Notes under the pieces: model-generated | Databases searched by the model: none | Told to the model about the DNA's origin: nothing | What the model saw: only the letters and a program-made list of their open reading frames with translations | Part shown: in pieces, positions 25,047-32,969 of the stretch | Position numbering within the stretch: the stretch's first letter is position 1 | Layout: every line of letters starts with the position of its first letter | From: Rhodospirillales bacterium | GTDB lineage: Bacteria; Pseudomonadota; Alphaproteobacteria; Rhodospirillales; Casp-alpha2 | Length of the DNA stretch: 32,969 nt | Assembly (NCBI GenBank): GCA_018662225.1 | Contig: JABJGO010000095.1 | Location: 1 to 32,969 of the forward strand | Direction: 5' to 3' | Program-made: the position numbers and the translations under genes

Positions 25047-25196
25047 AGCCGCCCCAATTATCTGTCTGCTTATGTCTTTGGCATCGTTACGCAAGGATTA
25101 CCGCGCGCCCGAAAGGCGCAACGGCAACTCACTGGTACCATCATATACCCTCCGCCCCTGTTTTGGAAGGTGCGTTAGCAGATATAGGGACAATCC

Positions 25197-25205
25197 TGTG
25201 GATAA
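25197..25205 (-). promoter_or_regulatory. Perfect DnaA-box sequence upstream of the coiled-coil gene
   Basis: TTATCCACA, read on the minus strand, is identical to the consensus DnaA box. It lies 151 bp upstream of ATG 25046, in the 195-bp gap between this gene and the glycosyltransferase fusion. A weak TTGTAG/TATATC pair flanks it. I see only one copy in this gap, so it is not an origin; regulation by DnaA is possible but unproven. The gap also holds a GCGCC/GGCGC hairpin near 25110. Confidence 0.35.
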
Positions 25206-25241
25206 CTACAATATATAGTGACGCATGGTGAGGCCGTCGTT

Positions 25242-28200
25242 TTAGAGCAAAAAATCGCTCAGCTTGGCAATCACACGGTGTCCGGCTTTACCATCACCAT
25301 AAGAGTCGAACACCACGCTTCTGATCCGGGCCCGTTGCTCGGCGTCCAACGCGTTATGATCAAGCACCTCACCCAGCGCCGCTTCAAGCATATCCGGTTC
25401 CGCGATCGTGTGGGCGGCACTTTGAAGCAGCGCTGTTTGTTGTGGGGACAAATATGCCCCGGCCTCTTTACCCAACAAAATCATTGGCTTATCAAAAGCC
25501 AGAAAAAGGAACGCCAAATCTGAATAATCACTGATCAAAGCCTCAGCACCCGCCATCAGATCAATGACGTTCGCGCCCCGATCTTCGATCAAGGTCATAT
25601 CATCGCGCCCGGCCACCATGGCCCGCCATCCGGCAATCCAGCCCGGTTGAGATTCAAACGTTATGGGATCCGGCATGATGGTCACATGGTACGTGCCTCT
25701 GTGCTCATTACACAATTTCGCCAAACTTTCGCTGAGCACCGGCGCCGCCGATACACGGGGCCGGAATGACGGTGCAAATAATAAACGTTTCCTGTTATCA
25801 GGGTTCTTGTTAGCCGATGAACGCCTGGCCGTTACGCCCGCAAACACGGGATCGGCCGCGGGCAAACCGGCGACCCAAACTCGGCGGGCAGGGATTCCAG
25901 CGGCCACCAGCGCCACCTGATCGGCGGCAGTAACCGCACAAACTGCGTCGGCGGCCACGCACAGGGAAATCTCGTCCTCATGCCGGACCGGCGATGTGGG
26001 GATATGGACCAGCTTGGCCCCCGGCACGTGCGCCCGCAGCGCCGCCATGCGGGCATTGGTGGTCAGCACAACTTCGGGCCCAAAGGCGGCTATTTCCGCC
26101 GCATCAGCGCTGATCATGGGCCAATGACGATGCCCCACAGCTTCGAACAAGGGATAGAGAGCGTTGAAATCACCGGGGCGGCTCAGGTGCATGGCGATCT
26201 TTTGTCCACCACCGCTTTTGACCACGCGCGCACCCGCTTCGGCAGCGGCAGCGGTCAGAATGGCCGCCTGAATAAATCTGTTATCAGGTTGTTTTCGCAA
26301 AGCAGCGGCGAAGACCTGCTCGGCATCATCCAACCTGTCCAGTGCACGGTAGGCTAGCCCCAGGTGGTACCGTGCCTCGATCAGATCGGGGTCCAGTTCC
26401 GTGGCCAGCCGTAAAGACTGTGCCGCCTCGCTATGGGCCCCGGCACGTCGTAACGCTGCCCCCAACAGATACCGGGCCTCACCATCTTCCGGCGCAATGC
26501 GGACGGCCTTACGAAAACTGTGAATGCCCTCGGATTCGTCACCGCGCAAATATAGAACCTTGCCCAAATTAATGCTGGTCGCCAGATTATCAGCATGGGA
26601 AGCCTCAGCCCGACGAAAGCAGGCGATGGCCGCATCATACCGCCCACCAGCGGCCAGCAACTCACCCATCTGTATATTCACATCAACCTCGTCCGGGACC
26701 AGCAAGGATGCCTTCTGCAACAATGTGGCCACCAGCGACAGATCGCCAATGGACCGGGCATCCATAGCCCGTGACATAAGCTCGCCGTAAGCTAGCCCGG
26801 CAAGATCGTCATCTCCATCCACCTGGGCCAGTGCCCGGCCCTCAATTACATCAAGAGCATCCTCATAGTCCCCGCGACCTTGTCCAATAGCCTGTCCAAT
26901 GGATTGTATCCCCTGTTCGGCGGCATCCTCAGTATGCCGGGCGGCACCTGAACTGGTCAGGCGAACGATATGCATTTTGGCCAGCCAGCCGATACTGCGC
27001 GAAACTTTTTCTGCTGACCAATCCCGCATGGCCCGCTGTATTTCGCCCACGTTCAAGCTACCGTCCGTGGCCAGCATTTTAACAACTTCGGTCAGGCCAG
27101 CTTCATCCATCATCTTGTTCAGGGCAAAGTTATTCATGCTGAAAGCCAACCGCGCCTTCACGCTGGATATCTCCACGCCATCGACCAGATGAATTCGGGT
27201 ATCCAGATTGATCGACTTGGTGGCGTAGGATTCGAACATGGCAAACGGGTCGGCACGCAACGGCGGCACAGCCGCTTTGCCTGACGCGTCTACAGCGTCA
27301 TTAAATGCTCTGGCCCGGCGCGCCTCCAAATCTTCCCACAAGTCTTGATACTGGGCGATGACCACTTGCCAGTCATACATCTCACCAGCCCGTACTCGGC
27401 CCGCTTCGCCCATGGCGTGACGTTTATCGTCGTCGGAACATAGCATACTCAACGCATCGGCACAGGCATCCACATCAACCACCGTTGCCTGCGATACGTT
27501 ACCGCAGTAGCGGTCATATACGTGATCATCAGCGCTATTCAAAACATCCAGTTCCGGCGCAATGATCAGGTCTTCGCCGTTACCGCCACCCGGCATCCAT
27601 GTGGGCACGGTGAAGCCATGAACACCATCGTTGACTGTTTCGCGGTACCCGTCCCAATCACTGACCACGACCGGGATTCCGGCGGCCATGGCTTCAATAG
27701 GTGTCAGACCAAATGTTTCCTGGATGTTATCGGACAACGATACAAAAATATCCGCTGCACGCCAGATTCTGCGGCGCACGTCCGCATCCCGACCATCCAG
27801 AAAGATGGCATTTACGGATGGACAGAATTCATGTGCGGCCTCGCGGAATTCGCGTTCGATAGAATCATTGGCGAACCAACCGGCCTGAATAATGTGAACC
27901 TTCTTGCCACTGCGACGGGCAGCAGCTTCGGTGGCCACATACATAGCCAGAGGGTGCGCCTTGGCATGAAAGCTCAGGCGACCCACAAACAACAGCGCGA
28001 TGTCATCGGTGGCGATGCCTAATCCGGTACGCAGACTGTTTCGATCAGCCAACGTTGCCGCACTACGGGCAAACGCCCCACAATCCACGCCCAAGGGGAT
28101 CACCGGCATTTGCAGCTCGAGCGTGGGCTTCACCCCGATCCGCTCGCCCAGATACTCCATATAGGTGTCCATCACATGCCGCATGGCCGAGCGTGACGAT

Positions 28201-28640
28201 TGAGAGGTGCAGATTAATGCGTCCCACGCCATGGTGGGAGATGTAACCAGTCCGCCAAGGCTGTCCATAACCCGCGCCGAAGACACGGTGTGGTTAACCC
28301 CACACAGACTATAACTGGCGTTACCCCGCATGCGACGACGCCAGGCAAACGGTGACAAATCAGGCCCCGGCAGCATCAATGTGCCGGGTACGCCCGTACC
28401 ATCCATTTGTTCAGAATCTATACGGCGGCAAGCCGGATTCAAATCTGAAAAGTCGTGAATACGACTGACAAAATCTTTGAAATGATCGGCGTTCAACGTG
28501 TGCGCGTGGAATTCAGACGCACCTGAATGGCGCACGTAACCACGTAAAAACCCCTCGCCAGCCGCATGTCTGCCCATCAGGTTCTTGCGATTTGTTTCCA
28601 CACCATCAGGGTGATGAAAAATAACAGCGTCTCGACTCAT
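25242..28640 (-). CDS. GT4 glycosyltransferase - TPR - CDP-glycerol transferase-like fusion protein
   Basis: A 1132-residue, probably soluble, three-part protein. Residues about 1-440 are a GT-B glycosyltransferase of family GT4, with LLFVGRLSFHAK near 216-227 and the E308-x7-E316 motif in ETFGLTPIE. A linker with a winged-helix-like stretch (about 520-565) follows. About 650-800 are TPR repeats (ALRRAGAHSEAAQSLRLATE and similar). Residues about 815-1132 resemble CDP-glycerol/TagF-like transferases: LLFAPSFRP (953-961), TIMPDP, and ALISDYSDLAFLFLAFDKPMI (1034-1054). It probably builds a surface polymer containing sugar and polyol-phosphate parts. The start is ATG 28640 behind AAGTGGGGA; an ATG seven codons earlier has no ribosome site. 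The SDR gene lies 48 bp upstream, likely the same operon. Confidence 0.85.
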   Translation of the reverse strand: MSRDAVIFHHPDGVETNRKNLMGRHAAGEGFLRGYVRHSGASEFHAHTLNADHFKDFVSRIHDFSDLNPACRRIDSEQMDGTGVPGTLMLPGPDLSPFAWRRRMRGNASYSLCGVNHTVSSARVMDSLGGLVTSPTMAWDALICTSQSSRSAMRHVMDTYMEYLGERIGVKPTLELQMPVIPLGVDCGAFARSAATLADRNSLRTGLGIATDDIALLFVGRLSFHAKAHPLAMYVATEAAARRSGKKVHIIQAGWFANDSIEREFREAAHEFCPSVNAIFLDGRDADVRRRIWRAADIFVSLSDNIQETFGLTPIEAMAAGIPVVVSDWDGYRETVNDGVHGFTVPTWMPGGGNGEDLIIAPELDVLNSADDHVYDRYCGNVSQATVVDVDACADALSMLCSDDDKRHAMGEAGRVRAGEMYDWQVVIAQYQDLWEDLEARRARAFNDAVDASGKAAVPPLRADPFAMFESYATKSINLDTRIHLVDGVEISSVKARLAFSMNNFALNKMMDEAGLTEVVKMLATDGSLNVGEIQRAMRDWSAEKVSRSIGWLAKMHIVRLTSSGAARHTEDAAEQGIQSIGQAIGQGRGDYEDALDVIEGRALAQVDGDDDLAGLAYGELMSRAMDARSIGDLSLVATLLQKASLLVPDEVDVNIQMGELLAAGGRYDAAIACFRRAEASHADNLATSINLGKVLYLRGDESEGIHSFRKAVRIAPEDGEARYLLGAALRRAGAHSEAAQSLRLATELDPDLIEARYHLGLAYRALDRLDDAEQVFAAALRKQPDNRFIQAAILTAAAAEAGARVVKSGGGQKIAMHLSRPGDFNALYPLFEAVGHRHWPMISADAAEIAAFGPEVVLTTNARMAALRAHVPGAKLVHIPTSPVRHEDEISLCVAADAVCAVTAADQVALVAAGIPARRVWVAGLPAADPVFAGVTARRSSANKNPDNRKRLLFAPSFRPRVSAAPVLSESLAKLCNEHRGTYHVTIMPDPITFESQPGWIAGWRAMVAGRDDMTLIEDRGANVIDLMAGAEALISDYSDLAFLFLAFDKPMILLGKEAGAYLSPQQTALLQSAAHTIAEPDMLEAALGEVLDHNALDAEQRARIRSVVFDSYGDGKAGHRVIAKLSDFLL

Positions 28641-28688
28641 TGATCCCCACTTCAACCACATATCTGTTTCTGTTGCCGTTTTGGCTTA

Positions 28689-29453
28689 TCAGAACAAATG
28701 CTGCCCGCCTGTTACCCAAATTTCCGTACCCGTCACATAGCGTGCGTCGTCCGAACACAGATAAAAGATCGTACCGGCCACATCTTCCGGTGCTCCCATG
28801 CGGTTCAATGGAATCCGAGGGATCAGCACTTCATATTCCGGCCCCACCATGTCGGTTTCAATCTCACCCGGTGCAATTGCGTTGACCCGAACATCCAGCG
28901 CCGCAAATTCGTTGGCCAATTCTCGCGTCAACGCAGAAAGCGCCGCTTTGGAAATGGAATAAGCCGATCCGGCAAAGGGGTGAATCTTGTGCCCGGCGAT
29001 TGACGTCATGTTGACAATGGAGCCGTGCCCCCGGTGCAGTGCCGACGCGAATCCCCGCGACAGCCGAAGGGCCGCAAACAGGTTGAGTTCAAACACTTCC
29101 TGCCATGCATCCAGGTCACCGTTCAAGCAGCCCAAACGCTCCTTATGCGGCGACTTTGGCGACAAGCCGGCGTTATTGACCAACGCATGAACCGGTCCGT
29201 CGCCAACGATATCATTTACCGCCTCCACGAATGCCGCAACGCTTTTCGGGTCTGAAAGGTCGGCTGGAAAATGATTAGTCCAGTTCGGGTCGCGCTTGCA
29301 CTCCGCTGGCACGTCGTCGCGGGAACAGGTAATGATCTGCCATCCCCGGTCCAGAAAACACTTGGCCGTGTGATGGCCGATCCCCCGGCTGGCGCCCGTG
29401 ATGATGACGGTTTTTCGATCATTTTCTATATTGGTGCTGGCTTTATTGTTCAT
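28689..29453 (-). CDS. Short-chain dehydrogenase/reductase (SDR)
   Basis: A 254-residue NAD(P)-dependent oxidoreductase of the classical SDR family. The cofactor motif TGASRGIG (19-26), NNAG (93-96), the catalytic S151, Y165 and K169 (YSISK) and a structural Asn (N124) are all present, so it should be active. The substrate is unknown. Its position just before the glycosyltransferase fusion suggests it may modify a sugar or polyol for the same polymer, but many SDRs act in fatty-acid or secondary metabolism. The start is ATG 29453 with only a weak ribosome site. It diverges from the SRAP gene across 90 bp in which I see no clear promoter. Confidence 0.92.
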   Translation of the reverse strand: MNNKASTNIENDRKTVIITGASRGIGHHTAKCFLDRGWQIITCSRDDVPAECKRDPNWTNHFPADLSDPKSVAAFVEAVNDIVGDGPVHALVNNAGLSPKSPHKERLGCLNGDLDAWQEVFELNLFAALRLSRGFASALHRGHGSIVNMTSIAGHKIHPFAGSAYSISKAALSALTRELANEFAALDVRVNAIAPGEIETDMVGPEYEVLIPRIPLNRMGAPEDVAGTIFYLCSDDARYVTGTEIWVTGGQHLF

Positions 29454-29543
29454 GAATGCAGACTAGGACAATCTGCGCTTGGTTTCCAGCGCACGAATTG
29501 CACAATATGTTAAACAAACGCCGAACCGTTATCAGGGTAAATC

Positions 29544-30164
29544 ATGTGCTCACGCTTTGAGTTGAATACAACACCAAGGGCGTTGGCAAGACAGTTCAGC
29601 CTGTCTGCCGCGCCCGCGATGCCTAACCAGCCTGAGATCAGACCAACGGATTGGGCGCTGGTCATTGGAAGCAATGCCGAAACAAGTCTTCGCATCTGGG
29701 GCATCCCGGCACCGTGGGATGGCAAGCCAGTGTTTAACACCCGCGCCGAAACGGTGCTGGAGAAGCCCATATTCAAACCATTCCTGGCAAAACGATGCGT
29801 CATCACCGCCACCATGTTCCCTGAATGGCGCAAAGACGGTAAGGCGCGTTACCGGAACGAGATTTCACGGGGTTGGGGTGTGGATGAACAAGACAGTCCA
29901 TATATCGAGCCACCTATCATGGCCTTTGCCGGACTTATGGATGAAACCCACACCACCATCATCACCTGCGCCGCAGCCCCGCGTATGGCCCATGTGCACG
30001 GCCGGATGCCGGTTATACTGGCGGGAGACGCTGTGCATACATGGCTTGACGATGCACCCATTGAGCAGCGCGCTTCATTGCTGACACCGTATACCGGAAA
30101 CGACTTGATGGTTGTTGAGGAAACGCCACCACCACCGAAACAACCTGATCTCTTTGGCACGTAA
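29544..30164 (+). CDS. SRAP-domain protein (YedK/HMCES-type abasic-site sensor)
   Basis: A 206-residue protein of the SOS-response-associated peptidase family. It forms a stable crosslink with abasic sites in single-stranded DNA through the N-terminal cysteine exposed after removal of Met1. The key residues can be seen: C2 (MCSRFE), N65 in FNTRAET, E94 in MFPEW and H152 in HGRMPV. C2 must follow the start codon, which fixes ATG 29544. The usual GFYEW stretch reads MFPEW here, and the HDRMP form reads HGRMP, so this is a divergent member. The proline-rich tail ends QPDLFGT. No LexA-type GAAC/GTTC pair is found upstream. Confidence 0.88.
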   Translation: MCSRFELNTTPRALARQFSLSAAPAMPNQPEIRPTDWALVIGSNAETSLRIWGIPAPWDGKPVFNTRAETVLEKPIFKPFLAKRCVITATMFPEWRKDGKARYRNEISRGWGVDEQDSPYIEPPIMAFAGLMDETHTTIITCAAAPRMAHVHGRMPVILAGDAVHTWLDDAPIEQRASLLTPYTGNDLMVVEETPPPPKQPDLFGT

Positions 30165-30257
30165 TTTTGGGGCGGCTTCGAAAACAGATTGCAGAGAGGA
30201 CTATTTGGGTAATACATAGAATGTGATGGGAATCCCCCCCATAGGGACGCAGTAAAC

Positions 30258-31610
30258 ATGACGACAGAAGAGTTCAGCGGCAAAAGAAACACAGACAGCT
30301 CAGAAAACAAGGGCTACAAGAGAAGGAATACCGACAAACCGTCTGTGCTCTCAGCCACCATGGCTTGCTGGGCCTTGCTGATCAGCATGGCACTGGCCAG
30401 TGTGAGCAACGGCCTGCAAGGCACGTTGCTGGGTTTGCGAGCCAGTTTCGAAGGTTTTGATACATCAACAACCGGGTTCATCATGTCCGGCTATTTTGCC
30501 GGATTTTTACTGAGCGCCGTTCTGACGCCCCGGCTGTTGGCGCGGGTGGGACATGTGCGGGTATTTGCGGCCTTTGCCTCACTGGCGTCTGTGTCACCCC
30601 TGTTTCATGGCCTGATAGTGGACCCTTATGTGTGGTTTGGTAGCAGATTGATAACCGGGTTTTGCTTTGCCGGTATTTTTGTTATCGCAGAAAGCTGGCT
30701 GAATGACCGCGCCACGAACGAGACGCGTGGCATGCTGCTGTCCGTCTATATGATTTTCAATGTGGGTGGCATGGGCCTTGGCCCGTTGCTATTGAACGTC
30801 CTGCACCCCATGACGGTGAGCCCCTTTATTTTTGCATCCGTGTTGATCTCCATTGCCATGATTCCGTTGTTGCTGGCTGCCAGCCCGGCACCCAGTTTTG
30901 AAGCGCCGGAAAAGCTGAGCGTTGGCTCGTTGTACAAACTGTCCCCCCTCGGTGTTATCGGGATGGTTGGTGTTGGTGTATCCAATGGCGCACTGGTCAG
31001 TATGGGCGCGGTATATGCCGATGCGATCGGCATGTCCATCGCGCAAGTTTCCATCCTCATATCACTGGTGTTTTTGGGCAGTGTCCTGCTGCAATTTCCC
31101 ATTGGTATTTTATCCGACAAGTTTGATCGCCGGGTGATTATTACCGTTGTGACATTTGCCGCATCCGCCTTAACCGGCATGGCTGCGTTGATGTCCATGA
31201 ACGAGCCGCTATGGATCATGGCAATATTCTGTGTCTTTGGCGGGCTGTCATTTCCCTTGTATTCCCTGTGCCTGTCCCATGCCAATGACCGTTTGAACCC
31301 TAAACAGATGGTGGCCGCAGGCAGCACGTTGTTGCTGGCAGCCGGGGTTGGGGCCATTGCTGGTCCACCCGGCATTTCACTTGCTATGAACGCGCTCGGC
31401 ACCAACGGCTTCATGTGGTTCTTTATGGCTGTTCATTGTGCCATCGGTGTATTCGCGCTCTACCGGATGAGCATCAGCGCTGCAACACCAATGGTTGATC
31501 AGGAAAACACCGCCTTCGCACCACACGCAGCAACGTTCGCACCGGCCTTTAACGCGGAAACCATTCTTGAGATAGTTGAAAGTGGCGAAGAGCCTGAGCC
31601 TATGAAGTAG
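30258..31610 (+). CDS. MFS transporter (YcaD-like)
   Basis: A 450-residue inner-membrane major facilitator with about twelve hydrophobic helices. It has a charged 30-residue N-terminus, a loop 2-3 element RLLARVGHVRV and a loop 8-9 element GILSDKFDRRV, typical MFS positions. ITGFCFAGIFVIAESWLND in the first half resembles the YcaD group, whose substrates are not known. The tail after the last helix is acidic (ESGEEPEPMK). I start at ATG 30258; the ribosome site is weak, and a Met at codon 35 is a possible alternative. It ends 16 bp before the convergent stress-protein gene. Confidence 0.88.
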   Translation: MTTEEFSGKRNTDSSENKGYKRRNTDKPSVLSATMACWALLISMALASVSNGLQGTLLGLRASFEGFDTSTTGFIMSGYFAGFLLSAVLTPRLLARVGHVRVFAAFASLASVSPLFHGLIVDPYVWFGSRLITGFCFAGIFVIAESWLNDRATNETRGMLLSVYMIFNVGGMGLGPLLLNVLHPMTVSPFIFASVLISIAMIPLLLAASPAPSFEAPEKLSVGSLYKLSPLGVIGMVGVGVSNGALVSMGAVYADAIGMSIAQVSILISLVFLGSVLLQFPIGILSDKFDRRVIITVVTFAASALTGMAALMSMNEPLWIMAIFCVFGGLSFPLYSLCLSHANDRLNPKQMVAAGSTLLLAAGVGAIAGPPGISLAMNALGTNGFMWFFMAVHCAIGVFALYRMSISAATPMVDQENTAFAPHAATFAPAFNAETILEIVESGEEPEPMK

Positions 31611-31626
31611 AGGTGTGAATCGTGCT

Positions 31627-32493
31627 CTAGTTAACCATAACAACCGGTAACGTGGCCTCGGACAGCACATAGCTTGTCACGCCGCCCATGATCAATTGTC
31701 GCAGGCGGCTGTGGGTGTAAGCCCCCATCACGAGAAGATCAGCATTCCAATCGGCGCATTTGGATAGCACCGTTTCGCCCACCTGACGATCGGTAACGGG
31801 CGATACGTCCATATCGGTACTAACACCATGCCACAACAAATAGTCGCTCAGCTCAGATGTAACTTTTGCCGGGGCCTCATCACCATCAATGGTCAGAACC
31901 AGAACGCGGTCTGCTTTCTCGATCAACGGTAAAGCAGCAGCAACCGCGCGGGCGGCTTCGGCGCTACCGTTCCATGAAATGGCGATCCGGCGACCTATCG
32001 ATTCTTGTTGTCCCTCTGGCACGACCAAGACCGCCCGTCCGGTTTCCACGAGCGCCGCATTCAGGGTCATGGTGGCCGATACAGACGATTCCGGCGTTGG
32101 TCGGGGCAGAACAATCAGATCAGCCAGCCTGCCACGCAGACCAGTGGCCTCATCTTCCCTGCCGGTTTCCTCTACCCAGCGGGCCGAAATTTCTTCGTCC
32201 GATGGCGGTTCGTCAACAATCGTGACGCCCTGGGATTCACAAACTTTATCAAACACACTGCGGGCGTTGTGGGCACGTTCGTTGGATTCGCGTTCGGCGG
32301 CCACAATGATATCTTCGATGACGGCACCAGACATGCCCTCACCCAATAGCGGCACGGCATCTTTAGGATTGGTGCGAACGTGTAGAGCATCCACATGGGC
32401 ACCACACTGGCCGGCCATGGTAAGGGCTGCGCGCAACGCGTTCTCCGAAGAGTCTGAACCATCCAAAGGCGCCAGAATTGATTTTATGGTCAT
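31627..32493 (-). CDS. Tandem-domain universal stress protein (UspA family)
   Basis: A 288-residue cytoplasmic protein with two Usp domains: residues about 1-160, starting TIKSILAPLDGSDSSENAL, and about 165-288, starting RRIAISWNGSAEAARAV. The C-terminal domain ends with the family segment MGAYTHSRLRQLIMGGVTS. The ATP-binding motif G-x2-G-x9-G-(S/T) is altered there, because the second glycine is Thr, so nucleotide binding is uncertain. The start is ATG 32493 with AGGAG 6 nt upstream; a GTG one codon before is too close to that site. It is probably transcribed from 32552-32579. Confidence 0.9.
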   Translation of the reverse strand: MTIKSILAPLDGSDSSENALRAALTMAGQCGAHVDALHVRTNPKDAVPLLGEGMSGAVIEDIIVAAERESNERAHNARSVFDKVCESQGVTIVDEPPSDEEISARWVEETGREDEATGLRGRLADLIVLPRPTPESSVSATMTLNAALVETGRAVLVVPEGQQESIGRRIAISWNGSAEAARAVAAALPLIEKADRVLVLTIDGDEAPAKVTSELSDYLLWHGVSTDMDVSPVTDRQVGETVLSKCADWNADLLVMGAYTHSRLRQLIMGGVTSYVLSEATLPVVMVN

Positions 32494-32551
32494 CACACTC
32501 TCCTTAACAAAAGTAAGTTAATTGGCGACGGCCTCCCCAAGCCCTGCTTCT

Positions 32552-32579
32552 AAGATAACCTGTCTATCATCTGTGGCAA
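32552..32579 (-). promoter_or_regulatory. Candidate promoter of the universal stress protein gene
   Basis: On the minus strand, TTGCCA (32574-32579, 5 of 6) is followed by 16 bp and TATCTT (32552-32557, 4 of 6), about 60 bp before ATG 32493. The rest of the 133-bp gap to the CDF gene shows no other structure. Confidence 0.4.
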
Positions 32580-32626
32580 GGGTGGCGATGCCAAAACAGA
32601 ACATAACTCGAATATCTTAGCCCATA

Positions 32627-32969
32627 TTAACGAAAAACCGGAATCGCCTCATCAATCCCTTCCGGGTCTTGATGGGTAATGACCTCGGCATTGGGATAGG
32701 CAGCCATAATGCTGGCTTCCACTTCGTCGGCGATATCATGGGCCCGCAAAAGCGTCATATCGCCATCCAGTTCCAGGTGAAGCTGTATAAAGATGCTCTG
32801 CCCCGATGATCTGGTGCGCAGGTCGTGAACCCCGTCAACATCCGGGTGAGCAAGGGCAATGTCACGAATTTTCAACCGCTCATCATCGGGTAACTCATGA
32901 TCCATCAGGACTTGCAGTGATGCCTTGGCGATGGACCATGCGCCAAAAATAATATAACCCGCGATAGCC
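32627..32969 (-). CDS. Cation diffusion facilitator (CDF/FieF-like) transporter, 5' end missing
   Basis: The C-terminal part of a divalent-metal/proton antiporter. The frame stays open to the window end, reading A-I-A-G-Y-I-I-F-G-A-W-S-I-A-K before the Met at 32905, which is therefore internal. That stretch is the end of the last membrane helix; LMDHELPDDER begins the cytoplasmic dimerisation domain. This domain carries the metal-sensing type residues: DGVHDLRTRSSG, FIQLHLELDGD, AHDIADEVEA and THQDPEG. Zn2+, Fe2+ or Mn2+ are possible cargoes; the selectivity motif lies outside the window. Confidence 0.88.
   Translation of the reverse strand, partial: AIAGYIIFGAWSIAKASLQVLMDHELPDDERLKIRDIALAHPDVDGVHDLRTRSSGQSIFIQLHLELDGDMTLLRAHDIADEVEASIMAAYPNAEVITHQDPEGIDEAIPVFR

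Noticed and set aside
25047-25094. TTG start extending the coiled-coil protein by 16 residues
   Set aside because: No ribosome site in front of the TTG; ATG 25046 has GGGG close upstream.
25047-25241. Replication origin suggested by the DnaA box and A/T-rich sequence
   Set aside because: Only one box is present, there is no cluster or unwinding element, and no origin-associated genes (dnaA, hemE, parAB) are near.
29454-29543. LexA-type SOS box in front of the SRAP gene
   Set aside because: A GAAC half-site occurs in the gap, but no second GAAC or GTTC lies at the 7-bp spacing used by alphaproteobacterial LexA.
1-32969. CRISPR arrays, tRNA/rRNA genes, insertion sequences, attachment sites
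   Set aside because: All gaps between genes are shorter than 250 bp and none contains spaced repeats, cloverleaf-type sequence or transposase remnants that I could recognise.

Overview
The window looks like chromosomal DNA of an alphaproteobacterium, probably a marine Rhodospirillales-like lineage. The gene families point that way: a SoeABC sulfite dehydrogenase, the alphaproteobacterial DUF2849-cysI-DUF934 set, a MtkAB-type malate-CoA ligase, a CtaA of the Cox15 type, and an EamA/MFS/CDF transporter complement. Genus and species cannot be read from the sequence. I see no rRNA, tRNA, CRISPR array, insertion sequence or phage gene. No gap between genes exceeds 250 bases.

Layout. 1-2178: the 3' end of an EamA-type transporter meets prfC (release factor 3) tail to tail, the two stop codons sharing one CTAG. 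2280-5928: a 1175-residue FecR-domain/RTX calcium-binding protein, on the minus strand, with its own near-consensus promoter. 6005-10604: soeABC (minus strand), a cytoplasm-facing molybdenum enzyme that oxidises sulfite and passes electrons to quinone; a 10-bp direct repeat with a 22-bp period lies upstream. 10718-14439 (minus strand): a lipoprotein S41 protease, a DHH phosphoesterase and heme A synthase. 14688-16767 (plus strand): mtkAB, ending in a strong terminator. 16909-21205 (plus strand): a sulfite-reduction operon (DUF2849, cysI, DUF934, cobA, CbiX-type chelatase) in which the enzyme reducing sulfite and two of the steps making its siroheme cofactor are co-encoded. 21210-29453 (minus strand): a membrane-anchored giant coiled-coil protein, a three-part GT4-TPR-CDP-glycerol-transferase fusion and an SDR oxidoreductase. 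29544 to the end: an SRAP DNA-protein-crosslink sensor, an MFS transporter, a tandem universal stress protein and the 3' end of a CDF metal transporter.

The most striking feature is the coiled-coil gene at 21210-25046. Nearly 1000 residues of its product can be cut, without gaps, into 40 consecutive repeats of exactly 25 residues, except for one repeat of 21. This is a 7+7+11 coiled-coil periodicity (25 residues in 7 turns). It predicts a rod of about 150 nm anchored in the inner membrane by two helices and capped by a 129-residue C-terminal domain that I do not recognise. I know of no described system with this exact repeat. The architecture, not the sequence, recalls the Caulobacter polar landmark TipN.

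The second theme is sulfite. One stretch carries both an oxidising route (SoeABC) and a reducing route (CysI plus siroheme synthesis), while the cysH gene usually found between cysI and DUF934 is missing here.
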